Assembly: GCA_900110595.1 (NCBI GenBank)
Contig: FOEZ01000002.1
Location: forward strand, 124,001 to 188,000
Length of the DNA: 64,000 nucleotides
Direction: 5' to 3'
From: Arthrobacter sp. OV608
Lineage (GTDB): Bacteria > Actinomycetota > Actinomycetes > Actinomycetales > Micrococcaceae
Part shown: piece after piece, positions 1-8,712 of the stretch
Position numbering within the stretch: position 1 is the stretch's first letter
Layout: the number at the start of each line of letters is the position of its first letter
Program-made: the position numbers and the translations under genes
Notes under the pieces: model-generated
Database searches by the model: none
The model's input: the letters and a program-made list of their open reading frames with translations, nothing else
What the model was told of the DNA's origin: nothing

Positions 1-1
1 C

Positions 2-418
2 ATCACCCCCGCCGGGTCCGGCTACTACTCGGCAACGAAAGCTGCATTGGAGGGCATCTCCGGCTCGCTCCGCAGGGAGGTGGAACCGCTGGGCATCAAC
101 GTCACCGTCATTGAACCTGGCGCCTTCCGCACCGACTTCGCCGGGCGCTCACTGACCCAGTCCGCCTCGCCCATCGGTGACTACGCGGAAACGGCCGGGA
201 AGCGGCGCAAGGAGAACGACACCATGGACGGAAACCAGCCGGGCGACCCGGCCAAGGCCGCCGAAGCAATCCTGGCCATCGTTCAGAGCCCCAGCCCGCC
301 GTCTCTCGCGGTGCTTGGCGAGGACGCCTTCGGCGCCTTTGCCGCAGTAGCCGAGGCTCAGCGCGCGGAACTTGACCAGTGGCGGGACCTCAGCCTCAGC
401 ACCGGCCTGGACCACTGA
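2..418 (+). CDS. Short-chain dehydrogenase/reductase, C-terminal part
   Basis: The reading frame is open from the window edge, so the gene begins upstream. The first residues include Y-S-A-T-K, the YxxxK catalytic Tyr/Lys pair of classical short-chain dehydrogenases, followed by a helix and a PGAFRTDF segment typical of the region after the active site. The NAD(P)-binding Rossmann half is missing because of the edge. The substrate cannot be deduced. The gene ends 25 bases before an aldo/keto reductase on the same strand, so the two reductases may be co-transcribed. Confidence 0.85.
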   Translation: MTPAGSGYYSATKAALEGISGSLRREVEPLGINVTVIEPGAFRTDFAGRSLTQSASPIGDYAETAGKRRKENDTMDGNQPGDPAKAAEAILAIVQSPSPPSLAVLGEDAFGAFAAVAEAQRAELDQWRDLSLSTGLDH

Positions 419-443
419 GAACCAAGAACCGACGAAGGAAACC

Positions 444-1301
444 ATGGACAACGTAACCCTCAACAACGGCGTCGAAATGCCCATCCTGGGCTTTGGCGTC
501 TATCAGATTCCGCCGGAGGAAACCCAGGCCGCCGTCGAAGCCGCCCTCGAAGCCGGTTACCGGCACCTGGACACCGCCGCAGCCTACGGCAACGAGGAGG
601 CGTTGGGTGCCGCTGTCAGGGCAAGCGGCATCGCGCGGGACGAACTCTTCATCACCACCAAGCTCTGGGTCCAGCACGCGCCCGCCGGCAGCGTGGAGGA
701 GGACAGCCGCCGGGCTTTCGAGAACTCCCTCACCCGGCTTGGACTGGACTACGTGGACCTGTATCTGATCCACCAGCCGCTCGGAGACTACTACAGCGAA
801 TGGCGGGCCATGCAGAACCTCAACAAGGAAGGCCTGGCCCGGGCGATCGGGGTCTCGAACTTCCACTCTGACCGGCTGGTGGACCTCATCGACCACAACG
901 AAATCGTGCCCGCCGTCAACCAGATCGAGACCCACCCCTTCCACCAGCGCAGCGCCGAGCAGGACCTCATGCGGGAACGCGGCGTCCAGATCGAGTCCTG
1001 GGGCCCGTTCGCCGAAGGCCGCAACAACCTCTTCACCGACCCCCTGCTCAGCGAAATCGCCCAGGCACACGGAAAATCCGTGGCGCAGGTGGTGCTCCGC
1101 TGGCTCATCCAGCGCAGCGTCGTGGTCATTCCCAAGTCCGTGCGCCCCGAGCGCATGGCAGAGAACTTCGAGGTATTCGACTTCGCCCTGAGCGACGAGC
1201 AAATGGGCAAGATCGCCAGCCTGGACACCGACGAAAGCCTCTTCTTCGACCACCGCGACCCCGCAATGGTGAGCCGGCTGGGCGGACACAGGGTGGACTG
1301 A
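444..1301 (+). CDS. Aldo/keto reductase
   Basis: This 285-residue protein has normal length for the family of NADPH-dependent carbonyl reductases. The catalytic tetrad is visible: Asp in [10 protein letters not shown], the Tyr of the same segment, Lys in TTKLWV and His in LIHQPLGD. The cofactor-binding end includes [11 protein letters not shown]. The ATG at 444 was chosen because the family-typical N-terminus ([15 protein letters not shown]) starts there and GAAGGAAA lies just upstream. It resembles 2,5-diketo-D-gluconate reductase or YvgN-type enzymes, but the substrate is unknown. Confidence 0.9.
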   Translation: MDNVTLNNGVEMPILGFGVYQIPPEETQAAVEAALEAGYRHLDTAAAYGNEEALGAAVRASGIARDELFITTKLWVQHAPAGSVEEDSRRAFENSLTRLGLDYVDLYLIHQPLGDYYSEWRAMQNLNKEGLARAIGVSNFHSDRLVDLIDHNEIVPAVNQIETHPFHQRSAEQDLMRERGVQIESWGPFAEGRNNLFTDPLLSEIAQAHGKSVAQVVLRWLIQRSVVVIPKSVRPERMAENFEVFDFALSDEQMGKIASLDTDESLFFDHRDPAMVSRLGGHRVD

Positions 1302-1333
1302 TCGCACGCCCTCCGCCGGCGTGAGAGGCCCGC

Positions 1334-2008
1334 CTAGCCCGTTGAGGCGGTGTCGTCGTGGGCAGCGCCCACGGGCTTGGACTCGGGTGAGCCGCGCTGG
1401 CGGAGGTAGATGGACAGGACCACCATGGAGCCGACGGCGAGGAATTCCGACTGCCAGTTCTGCAAGGTGCGGTTCCAGAACTCTGCAGACGTCACATACT
1501 CGGTCCAGGTCACGGGCTGCTGGAAGTTGCTGATCTGCTCTTCGTTGTAGGCGCTGGTGCCGGCAAGGGACTGGACCAGCCAGCACAGGACAAAGATCAG
1601 CCCCATCGTTGTCCCCAGCGAATTCGAAAAGACCGTGCGGCGCCAGCCGCTGGCCCTGGCCCAGGCCGGCGATTTCGGGTTGCTGTACTCCCCCACCAGC
1701 TGGTCCTTGTCGGATTCGATTCCGGTCTGGTCCACTTCCTTTGATTCGGGTGATCCTTTTTGCACCAGCCAGATGGTGGCAAGGATGTAGAGCAGGAACT
1801 GCAGGTACTCGGACTGCCAGTTTTCCGAGACGTCCACGGCGAAATTGGATGAGGTCAGGTACTGGCCCAGGCTTATTTCCTCAAGCCCGTTCGCAACCTG
1901 TTCCTGGTTGAACAGGGCATGGCCGGTCAGCCCTTGTCCCAGCAGGGCCAGGAGGAAGATCAGCCCGAAGAAGAGGCTCAGTCCGTTGTTCCTGAGTGCT
2001 TTTTTCAC
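1334..2008 (-). CDS. DUF6766-type membrane protein with internal duplication
   Basis: This 224-residue membrane protein of unknown function resembles the DUF6766 family. It contains two related halves. Each has a hydrophobic helix (SLFFGLIFLLALLGQ, and MGLIFVLCWLVQSLAG), a conserved NWQSE(Y/F)L segment, a second helix, and the ending (R/K)GSPESK. The repeated halves suggest an ancestral two-helix unit that doubled. It is the last gene of a minus-strand run that includes a 27-residue membrane peptide, a lipoprotein and an HPP-family protein. No catalytic motif is visible. Confidence 0.8.
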   Translation of the reverse strand: MKKALRNNGLSLFFGLIFLLALLGQGLTGHALFNQEQVANGLEEISLGQYLTSSNFAVDVSENWQSEYLQFLLYILATIWLVQKGSPESKEVDQTGIESDKDQLVGEYSNPKSPAWARASGWRRTVFSNSLGTTMGLIFVLCWLVQSLAGTSAYNEEQISNFQQPVTWTEYVTSAEFWNRTLQNWQSEFLAVGSMVVLSIYLRQRGSPESKPVGAAHDDTASTG

Positions 2009-2017
2009 TGCTTCCTC

Positions 2018-2101
2018 CTATCCGTGGACTAGTCCGACGACAGCCATGTAGGCCAGTCCGCCGAAAATCAGGATCAGGTACAGGGCAAAGCTCCACCGCA
2101 T
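2018..2101 (-). CDS. Small single-helix membrane peptide (27 aa)
   Basis: A 27-codon frame encodes one hydrophobic helix (LYLILIFGGLAYMAVVGL) bracketed by an N-terminal Arg and a C-terminal His-Gly. It starts two bases after the lipoprotein gene ends and ends nine bases before the next gene, with AGGAGG for the downstream start directly after its stop. That tight packing and the clean single-helix pattern support a real gene. The form recalls KdpF-like or other regulatory membrane peptides, but no function can be assigned. Confidence 0.55.
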   Translation of the reverse strand: MRWSFALYLILIFGGLAYMAVVGLVHG

Positions 2102-2103
2102 GA

Positions 2104-2523
2104 CTACTTGCCTCCCACTTCGCAGGTATAGGGCGCGTCACCGTTCGGCGTGCACCCGGCTGCCGTAATCTTCCAGCCGCCCTCAGCGGCAGCCAGGAAG
2201 ACTGCGTCGTTCTCGAATTCCACGAAAGCGCCCCGTCCGTATACTTCGGTGCGCGTCACTGTTCCGGGTTCCTGGACATGCAGGTTCCTCAGGTGGTCCT
2301 CGCAGCTGCTCTCCTGCTCCCGGGCAGTCTTCTCGCGTGTATCGGACGCCAGCATGGAGCAGGCTGCGGACCATTCGGAGCCCGACAGGGCCTGGTGGAA
2401 CTCCCGGGCGGCATCAGCAGCAGCCGTTCCTTCCGGGGCACAGCCTGTCAGGGCCAGCAGGGCCGCGATCCCCACCAGGGCCATAACGCACAGGCGGCGC
2501 TTTCTCTTCGTCAGCGGGACCAT
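2104..2523 (-). CDS. Secreted lipoprotein
   Basis: The product (139 aa) begins with a basic stretch (KRKRRL), a hydrophobic core and the lipobox L-T-G-C, so it should be a membrane-anchored lipoprotein. The mature part has three further Cys residues in the middle and two near the end, which may form disulfides outside the cell. The ATG at 2523 lies one base after the stop of the HPP-family gene, implying translational coupling. It resembles small actinobacterial lipoproteins of NTF2-like or DUF4878 character. Function is unknown. Confidence 0.75.
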   Translation of the reverse strand: MVPLTKRKRRLCVMALVGIAALLALTGCAPEGTAAADAAREFHQALSGSEWSAACSMLASDTREKTAREQESSCEDHLRNLHVQEPGTVTRTEVYGRGAFVEFENDAVFLAAAEGGWKITAAGCTPNGDAPYTCEVGGK

Positions 2524-2524
2524 G

Positions 2525-3049
2525 TCAGCCTTCTTCCTTCCCGGGACGCACTCCAAAAAGGAGGTTCAGCCCCCAGCCCACTACGGTGATGAGCACGATG
2601 GCTCCGGCCATGGACGCCAGTTCCGCCGGAGCGGTCAGGATGCCCAGGCTCACGATCAGGGTGGTTGCCCCTGCCGGTGGGTGCGGGGTCTTGAGCAGTG
2701 TCAGCACCAGTGTGGTCAGCGCCACCGATAGTGCGCCGGCCAGCAGGTAAGCCGGGGTGAGTCCGCCCACCGGGGCCGGCGGGCTGTCTTGTAATTGGAA
2801 GGCGTAGAGCATAGCGACGCCGGCCAGCAGGCCAACGGCGTGGCCAATCAGCGCGTTGGCCGGCCGCGAGGCCTGCTGGGACGGGGACTCGAAAAACAGC
2901 ATCACCGTAGGTCCGAGGCTGGGGAAAAGCCAGGGCTGGTGGAGCACCAGTCCTGCTGCGCCGGCGGCAGCCAGCACCACCAGGGACAGCGCGGCCGCAT
3001 ACAGTGCGGCTGCGGGGCGGCTTTGGGTCAGCCGTGACGCGTCGGGCAC
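2525..3049 (-). CDS. HPP family membrane protein
   Basis: This 174-residue protein has about four to five hydrophobic segments and the signature T-P-H-P-P-A-G-A-T-T that gives the HPP family its name. It also carries the N-terminal SLGPTVMLFF segment typical of the family. Some HPP proteins are nitrite transporters in cyanobacterial and plant plastid systems. Location a short way downstream of a nitrate-reductase-like molybdoenzyme on the same strand fits a nitrogen-oxyanion role, but that link is inferred only from neighbourhood. Confidence 0.85.
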   Translation of the reverse strand: MPDASRLTQSRPAAALYAAALSLVVLAAAGAAGLVLHQPWLFPSLGPTVMLFFESPSQQASRPANALIGHAVGLLAGVAMLYAFQLQDSPPAPVGGLTPAYLLAGALSVALTTLVLTLLKTPHPPAGATTLIVSLGILTAPAELASMAGAIVLITVVGWGLNLLFGVRPGKEEG

Positions 3050-3092
3050 TGGGCGCCTCCTCTGTTGCGGGTCCGGGGCAGGTTCTGCATGG

Positions 3093-3554
3093 TCATTCGG
3101 CGACGATCAGGGCCTGGGGTGCGGCTTGCTTCATGCGGGTGGACAGCCACTCGAGCTGGGTTTTGGTCTCGCCCTCGCAGCGGGTGACCACCTCGAGCAG
3201 CTCCGCGTCACGGAGCCCCTGGGCGGCCTGCTTGACGGCGGTCCAGGTGATGTCCACCAGGGATCCCAGCAGATAGAGGTCCTGCAGATCGCGCAGCAGT
3301 CCCACCGCCCCGGAACGGGTTTTGGACAGCCCATCGGCATGCAGCCGCTCCGGTTCGTCGTCTTTTTCAACCTCGCCGTAGCGTTCCACGATGGGCAGCA
3401 GGGCCTGCTCATGTTTTTCGCACTGATCGGCCAGTGATCGGCAGAGGAAGTACACGTCCGGTTCATCGCCATGGCCGTCGGCCACCTGCCGGAAGGACTC
3501 TGCCAGGGTGTGTTCGGAGCGGTGCAGCAGGCCGAGGTAGATGGGGAGCTTCAT
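3093..3554 (-). CDS. Helical protein of unknown function, coupled to molybdoenzyme
   Basis: The 153-residue product is almost entirely predicted helix, with many Glu, His and Leu residues (LHRSEHTLAESFRQVADGHGDE, and CEKHEQALLPIVERYGE). This resembles a four-helix ferritin-like or hemerythrin-like bundle, although I cannot map a full metal site. Its ATG overlaps the stop of the molybdoenzyme gene as ATGA, so the two are translationally coupled. It may be an accessory or chaperone for that enzyme. The family is not recognised with confidence. Confidence 0.7.
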   Translation of the reverse strand: MKLPIYLGLLHRSEHTLAESFRQVADGHGDEPDVYFLCRSLADQCEKHEQALLPIVERYGEVEKDDEPERLHADGLSKTRSGAVGLLRDLQDLYLLGSLVDITWTAVKQAAQGLRDAELLEVVTRCEGETKTQLEWLSTRMKQAAPQALIVAE

Positions 3555-6040
3555 GACCTCACCTCGTCCCGGGGCGCCGCCGGCGGTTCTGTGGGGGCGA
3601 TTGTCTCGCTCACCTCACCGGCTGCGCCGCCCACCGTCGCCAGGACGCGGCCGGCCCGGGCGGGACGGGACGCCGTGGTGGTGGGGGCGGGCGCCGGACC
3701 GGTGGCATCGGCGACTTTGGTGACACGCACCGCGGCGGTCTTGTAGACGGGCTGCTTGGACACCGGGTCCCACTCCGTCAGGGTCAGCTCGTTGGCCGCC
3801 CGCGGGCGTTGTTGCGGATCGGCCTCGGCTGGATCCGCAGCGTCCCAGTACCCGTAGTGGAAGGGAGCAAAGACGGTTCCGGTGCGGATGTTGGCTGTCC
3901 GCACGGGGGCGAAGAGGTGCCCGCGGCGGGACTCGACGCGGACCACGTCCCCCTCGCCCAGGCCCAGCGCCTCGGCGTCGCTCTCCGCCATTTCCACCCA
4001 CATGGCCGGGGCAGCATCATGCAGCTGCGGGGAGCGGCCGGTCTTGGTGCGGGTGTGGAAATGGTAGGCCGTCCTGCCCGTGGTGTAGCGGAAGGGGTAT
4101 TCGCCGTCGGGGGTTTCGTGCGCCCCCTGGTACAGCGCCGTTTTGAAGATGGCACGCCCGTTCGGCGCCATTGCCTTGTAGGCCTGATCCCCCACGGTGG
4201 CTCCGGTGGCCAGGTCGTGCCCGTAATCTTCGGCGGCATCAGCATGGGTGGGAAAGACCCCGTCCCCGTACAAGCGGTCCGTCCCGTCCGGGTGTTCCTC
4301 GTTGACGGGCCAGGGGATGCCGCTTCCGCCGCGCAGCCGCTCGTAGCTGAGGCCTGTGTAGTCGCACAGGCGGCCTTTGCTGCATTCGCGCCAGGCGTTG
4401 AAGCCGTCCTCCGGGCCCTCCCAGTCCAGCAGCGGACGGCCAGACTTGGTGCGGAAGTCCATGCGCCGTGAATAATCCAGGAAGATCCGGAGGTCGCTCC
4501 GGGCCTGGCCGGGCGGCTCCACCGCTTGCTCGGACAGGTGGACAGTGCGGTTGACGTTGGTGAACGTCCCGGTCTTTTCACCCCAGGCGGCGGCCGGCAG
4601 GACTACGTCCGCATACTGCGTTGTCTCGGTCAGGTAGAGGTCCTGCACCACCAGGAACAGCTCGGGCTTGGCCAGAATCTCGCGGATCCGGGGCAGCTGG
4701 GGCATGGACACCGCCGGGTTGGTGGCCGAAATCCACAGGAACTTGATGGAACCCTGTTCGGCATAACGGAAGATCTGTGCTGCGTGGGTGGGCGGGGCCC
4801 AGTGCGGGATGACCAGTTCGTCCACGTCCCACAGTTCGGCAAGCTGTTTGATGTGCTGTGGGTTCTCCCAATTGCGGAAGCCCGGCAGATCGCCGTCGGC
4901 CCCTGCCTCGCGGGTGTTTTGTGCGGTGGGCTGCCCGTTCATCTGCAGGATCCCGCAGCCCGGCTTGCCGATCATGCCGCGCAGCAGGTGCAGGTTGTTG
5001 ACCTGGCAGGACGAGGCCGTGGCCTGCGCGGACTGGTAGAAGCCCTGCAGCACCGTGGAGAGCACCCGCTGCGAGGTCCCGAAAATCCGGGCCGCCTCCA
5101 CCACCGCGGCTGCGTCCACCCCGCACTCGGCGGCCACCGCCTCCGGCGTCCACGGCTCAATCTTGTCCGCCAGATCCTCGAAGCGGAGGGTGTGGGCGGC
5201 GATGTACTCCTCATCGATCCACCCGTTCCGGATCACCTCACGGATCAGGCCGTGCATCAACGCCAGGTTGGTGCCCGGCCGCACTGGCAGGTGAACGTCT
5301 GCATGCCGGGCAACTTCCGTGGAGCGCGGGTCCACACACACCACCATCGGCTTATTGGGCCCGCCAATCCGGTCCAGGACCCGGGCCCACAACACGGTCT
5401 GGGTCTCGGCCATGTTGTGGCCGTAAAGGAAGATCGCGTCGCATTCGTCGATGTCGGTGTAGCTGCCGGGCTGGCCGTCCGAACCGAAGGACTCCTTCAT
5501 TGCCGCCGCTGCAGTGGCCGTGCACAGCCTGGTGTTGCCGTCCATGTGGGGGGTGCCGAGCCCGGCTTTGCCGATGATGCCCAGGGCGTAGTACTCCTCC
5601 AGGAACAGCTGGCCGGAGGTGTAGAAGCCGTGGCTCAGCGGCCCCTTCTCTTCCAGCAATGCCTTGCTGCGCGAGACAATCCGATCCATGGCGGTATCCC
5701 AGTCAGTCTCCACCAGCTCGCCGTTTTCGCGGATCAGGGGCTGGGTCAGCCGGTCCTTGTTGCTCACCCCCTGCCAAGAGGCGAAAAGCCCCTTGGGACC
5801 CAGGCGGCCGTGGTTGACGATGTCCATCGCCCGGCCCCGGACGCCCACCATCGCGCCGTCCTTGACCGCGATGTCGATTCCGCAGCCGTTGCTGCACAGC
5901 ACGCAAGCCGACTGCACCCAGCGGTCCACGTCCTGCTCGCTCAACCCCTTCGCAAGGACCTGGTCCACCCGGACCGGCCACCGGTCCCCCTGCGCGAATG
6001 GTGTTCGAGTCCCCCAAATGTCAGCAATCCGGTCCACCAT
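3551..6040 (-). CDS. Molybdopterin oxidoreductase, assimilatory nitrate reductase-like
   Basis: This 829-residue enzyme is a bis-MGD molybdenum oxidoreductase. The N-terminal cluster motif reads C46-x2-C49-x3-C53, but the usual fourth Cys in RLCxKG is Gly81 (RLGPKG). The probable Mo ligand is Cys173 in TRLCTA, matching the RLCM pattern of assimilatory nitrate reductases rather than formate dehydrogenases. The molydopterin-binding C-terminal domain (YTTGRTAYHFHT and later) is present. ATG 6040 was preferred over an upstream TTG because AAAGGAAA lies at good spacing before it. The last 50 residues are Ala/Pro-rich. A helical partner gene overlaps its stop. Confidence 0.85.
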   Translation of the reverse strand: MVDRIADIWGTRTPFAQGDRWPVRVDQVLAKGLSEQDVDRWVQSACVLCSNGCGIDIAVKDGAMVGVRGRAMDIVNHGRLGPKGLFASWQGVSNKDRLTQPLIRENGELVETDWDTAMDRIVSRSKALLEEKGPLSHGFYTSGQLFLEEYYALGIIGKAGLGTPHMDGNTRLCTATAAAAMKESFGSDGQPGSYTDIDECDAIFLYGHNMAETQTVLWARVLDRIGGPNKPMVVCVDPRSTEVARHADVHLPVRPGTNLALMHGLIREVIRNGWIDEEYIAAHTLRFEDLADKIEPWTPEAVAAECGVDAAAVVEAARIFGTSQRVLSTVLQGFYQSAQATASSCQVNNLHLLRGMIGKPGCGILQMNGQPTAQNTREAGADGDLPGFRNWENPQHIKQLAELWDVDELVIPHWAPPTHAAQIFRYAEQGSIKFLWISATNPAVSMPQLPRIREILAKPELFLVVQDLYLTETTQYADVVLPAAAWGEKTGTFTNVNRTVHLSEQAVEPPGQARSDLRIFLDYSRRMDFRTKSGRPLLDWEGPEDGFNAWRECSKGRLCDYTGLSYERLRGGSGIPWPVNEEHPDGTDRLYGDGVFPTHADAAEDYGHDLATGATVGDQAYKAMAPNGRAIFKTALYQGAHETPDGEYPFRYTTGRTAYHFHTRTKTGRSPQLHDAAPAMWVEMAESDAEALGLGEGDVVRVESRRGHLFAPVRTANIRTGTVFAPFHYGYWDAADPAEADPQQRPRAANELTLTEWDPVSKQPVYKTAAVRVTKVADATGPAPAPTTTASRPARAGRVLATVGGAAGEVSETIAPTEPPAAPRDEVRS

Positions 6041-6302
6041 GGCCGTTTTCCTTTCGTCCGGGACAGCTTTGTCCAAGTTCCGCCGTACTGCTGGATGACG
6101 GGTTGAAAGTACTGTTTATGCAGGTCAGCCGTGAGGTCATCCTTAGATCGACAGTAGCCTTACTATTCCGGCGAGTAAAGCGCCGCCATGTCCCGCGTGA
6201 CTGGCGGCGGCGGAAGGTTACGTGGGCGTTCTGTTCATGCGCGCAGGGCAAGCAGTAGGCTTCACGAATACTGACCTGTTGGGGCGGGGCTGGGGGAAGA
6301 CG

Positions 6303-7961
6303 ATGTTGTTTGAGTGGATAGCGCGCTATTTTCGGACGCTGGGGCCGAGGGGCCGGACGGTGATGTTCCAGCTTCCGCTGTCCATCACCATGCTGCTGGT
6401 GGTGGTCCTGGCCGCGATTCTGCATCCCGCTTTCGGGTGGACCGGGCCCTTCCCGTACACCCTGCTGGGCCATCTCGTATTGCTGGCCGCCTGCGCCCTG
6501 GTGCCGTGGGAACGGCTTCCGGAGCGGGCAACGCTCAGCATCCCGGTGCTGGACTGCCTCGCCATCGGCCTGTCCCGCGAAGCCGGCGACCAATACTTGT
6601 CGGTCCTGGGCTTCCTCCTGGTCTTTCCGGTGGTCTGGCTGTCCTACGGGCCGCAGCGCAGCGGGGTACTCATCGCCGTACTGGCTGCCTTCGTGAGCGT
6701 CGCACTGCCGCCGGCGGTCCTCGGCACAGGCTACACAAGCGCTTCCTTTATCCGCATCGTGCTCCTTCCTGTGGTCCTGGGAGCGATGGCACTCACCACC
6801 TACGGAGTGGCCAAGGCCCTCCGCCAGCAGCGGCTCCGGCTTGAGAACCAGGAAGCCGAGGTCCGGCGGCTGCTGGCGGCCAGCGAAGACCGCGAGCAGC
6901 TCCTGGACACTGTTATGGATACCGTCAGCGTGGCTGTCTGCGCCCTCGACGACAAAGGCAGGACCATCCTCACCAACCAGCATCCGGGAAGCGGCCCCGC
7001 CGGCACGATCTTCGTGGATACGCCAGCAGACGGGGGCGCGGGCCTTCCGGTCTACGGCATCGACCGCAAGCAGCCCCTTCCCGCGGAGCGGCATCCGCGC
7101 GTCCGCGCAGCCCGGGGCGAGCCCTTCACCGACGAACTGGTGTGGATCGGCAGTGGGAACGGCCAGCGTGCCTACTCGGCCACCTGCAGGCTAATCACCA
7201 CTATGGATGGTCGGCATTCCGGTGCCGTCATGGCCTTAACCGACGTCACTGCACTGGTGGAGGCCCTCTCTGCCAAGGACCAATTTGTCGCAAATGTTTC
7301 CCATGAACTTCGTACGCCGCTGACGTCGATCCTGGGCTACCTGGCCCTGGCGCTGGATGAAGGCCTCGATCCCGACGTCGAACATTCCCTGGGAGTTGCC
7401 AAACGCAACGCCGAACGCCTGCTGACCCTGGTGGGCGACCTGCTCACCACCGCCTCCGGCACCGTGACCGTCACTCCCCGCCCCGCTGACTTGGCCGAGG
7501 TTGCCGCCCGGAGGGTTGAAGCCGCACAGTCGCGGGCCAAATCCGGCGGCGTGACGTTGAATCTGCAGACGGACGGTCCGGCTACGGGGCTCTTCGATCC
7601 AGACCGGATGGGGCAGGCCATCGACAACCTGGTGTCCAATGCCATCAAATACACCCCGGCCGGCGGTACTGTCACAGTCCGCGTCAGCACCAGCGGAGAG
7701 AACCTCATGTGCGAGGTTGCCGATACTGGAGTCGGGATGACAGAAGAAGACCTGGCCCAGGCCTTCACCCGCTTCTTCCGCACGGCCAAAGCCCACTCTT
7801 CCGCCATTCCCGGTGCCGGCCTGGGACTCGCGATCACCAGGGCCATCATCGAAAACCACCGGGGAAGCATCACCCTCAACAGCACTCACGGAAAAGGAAC
7901 CACCGCAACGATTACCCTCCCGGATGCGGATGCGGTGGCCCGGCCTTTGGTTTCCGCCTAA
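6303..7961 (+). CDS. Membrane sensor histidine kinase, orphan
   Basis: This 552-residue kinase has about six hydrophobic segments in its first 180 residues, a short coiled coil, a PAS-like sensor stretch, and a full kinase core. The H box is SHELRTPLTS, the N box is NLVSNAIKYTP, and the glycine boxes are DTGVGM and GAGLGLAI. ATG 6303 was chosen because GGGGGA lies six bases upstream. No response regulator gene adjoins it, so its partner must be elsewhere. It is divergent from the molybdoenzyme with a 260-base gap that must hold both promoters. Confidence 0.85.
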   Translation: MLFEWIARYFRTLGPRGRTVMFQLPLSITMLLVVVLAAILHPAFGWTGPFPYTLLGHLVLLAACALVPWERLPERATLSIPVLDCLAIGLSREAGDQYLSVLGFLLVFPVVWLSYGPQRSGVLIAVLAAFVSVALPPAVLGTGYTSASFIRIVLLPVVLGAMALTTYGVAKALRQQRLRLENQEAEVRRLLAASEDREQLLDTVMDTVSVAVCALDDKGRTILTNQHPGSGPAGTIFVDTPADGGAGLPVYGIDRKQPLPAERHPRVRAARGEPFTDELVWIGSGNGQRAYSATCRLITTMDGRHSGAVMALTDVTALVEALSAKDQFVANVSHELRTPLTSILGYLALALDEGLDPDVEHSLGVAKRNAERLLTLVGDLLTTASGTVTVTPRPADLAEVAARRVEAAQSRAKSGGVTLNLQTDGPATGLFDPDRMGQAIDNLVSNAIKYTPAGGTVTVRVSTSGENLMCEVADTGVGMTEEDLAQAFTRFFRTAKAHSSAIPGAGLGLAITRAIIENHRGSITLNSTHGKGTTATITLPDADAVARPLVSA

Positions 7962-7973
7962 ACACGGCGCAGG

Positions 7974-8000
7974 TTTGAGGCATTCTTGAGCGAGTCTTGA
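7974..8000 (+). promoter_or_regulatory. Three 11-base-spaced direct repeats (OmpR-type box)
   Basis: TTTGA, CTTGA and CTTGA begin at 7974, 7985 and 7996, exactly one helical turn apart. OmpR/PhoB-family regulators bind tandem repeats of this spacing. Similar CTTGA repeats lie at 38377-38425 and 39237-39252. Confidence 0.45.
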
Positions 8001-8039
8001 TCGTATGCGCGCCCGCCCTTGAGGAATGCCGGGCACAGT

Positions 8040-8175
8040 ATTCCGTGTAAGGCCTGAAGCGCGGCGCAACTGCAACTGGGATCTGGGCCCGGTAGCGCCA
8101 GGGCCTTGATTCGGGAACAACCGAAGGTCTTAGCGCTTGGCGGTGTCTAGAAGCTGGCACCGCCAAGCGGATCTT
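8040..8175 (+). ncRNA. Possible small RNA ending at a hairpin
   Basis: A short transcript starting after the repeat box at 7974-8000 would end at the perfect 12-base stem at 8135-8170. No open frame of note is present. There is no clear U tract, so this is a suggestion from architecture only. Confidence 0.2.
8135..8170. terminator. Hairpin between convergent genes
   Basis: CGCTTGGCGGTG and its exact complement CACCGCCAAGCG form a 12-base stem with a 12-base loop. It lies between the kinase gene and the convergent arsenate reductase gene, where it could stop transcription from either side. The U tract is weak. Confidence 0.5.
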
Positions 8176-8258
8176 CCACCCACGGGCTCCGCAGCGGCCT
8201 CAATCAGCTGCAGTCATCCAACGGGATCATGCGGAGGCCCGGCTGGTGCAAACCATGT

Positions 8259-8678
8259 TTAGTCCCCGGTGAGCTCCGCGTGGAGTTTCTGCACACGGGC
8301 TTTGATGTCGTCCCGGACCAGGCGCATGCGCTCCATTCCCTCGATCCCGCGCTCGGAGGGCTCGTCCGTTTCCCAGACTTCGAAGCGCTTGCCTTCGACC
8401 GGTTCAAGCTTGGCCTCGGTGCCCAGCACGATGACAGCGTCCACAGTGTCCAGGACTTCGTCAGTGACCGGTTTAGGGTATTCGCCGGTGAGGTGGATGC
8501 CCAGCTCGGTCAGGGACTCCACTGCCTGCGGGTTCAGGTCCTTGGCCGGCTTGGTACCGGCGGAATAGACAGCGATGGCGTTACCGGCGAGGTCTCGCAT
8601 GAGGCCGGCGGCGAGCTGGGATTTGCCGCCGTTTTTGCTGCAGACGAACAGCACGGACGGAGTCTTTTTCTGGGTCAT
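8259..8678 (-). CDS. arsC: LMW-phosphatase-type arsenate reductase homologue with altered P-loop
   Basis: This 139-residue protein belongs to the low-molecular-weight phosphotyrosine phosphatase/arsenate reductase superfamily. The P-loop begins with Cys13 (CSKNGGKS), but position +6 is Lys19 instead of the Arg of the CX5R signature. The general-acid region reads DEPS rather than the usual DP. The remaining fold (VYSAGTKPA, LNPQAVESL) is well conserved. ATG 8678 follows AAAGGAA. It is the last gene of the minus-strand arsenic run. The Lys may mark a distinct subfamily that uses a different thiol system. Confidence 0.8.
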   Translation of the reverse strand: MTQKKTPSVLFVCSKNGGKSQLAAGLMRDLAGNAIAVYSAGTKPAKDLNPQAVESLTELGIHLTGEYPKPVTDEVLDTVDAVIVLGTEAKLEPVEGKRFEVWETDEPSERGIEGMERMRLVRDDIKARVQKLHAELTGD

Positions 8679-8712
8679 GGGTGGCTGATTCCTTTTCGGG
8701 TGAGGCGGCGGG

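Larger units (their letters stand above)
7962..8258. other. Gene-free stretch with direct repeats and hairpin
   Basis: No convincing protein gene lies here between two convergent genes. It holds three 11-base-spaced TTGA repeats at 7974-8000 and a strong hairpin at 8135-8170, which together could frame a short untranslated transcript. Confidence 0.5.

Noticed and set aside
396..1586. A 396-codon minus-strand frame over the aldo/keto reductase
   Set aside because: It is antisense to a gene with a complete catalytic tetrad and crosses into the next gene. The product has no recognisable domain.
4526..6106. A 526-codon plus-strand frame opposite the molybdoenzyme
   Set aside because: It is a shadow of the real gene on the other strand, rich in His, Gly and Arg, and without a family pattern.
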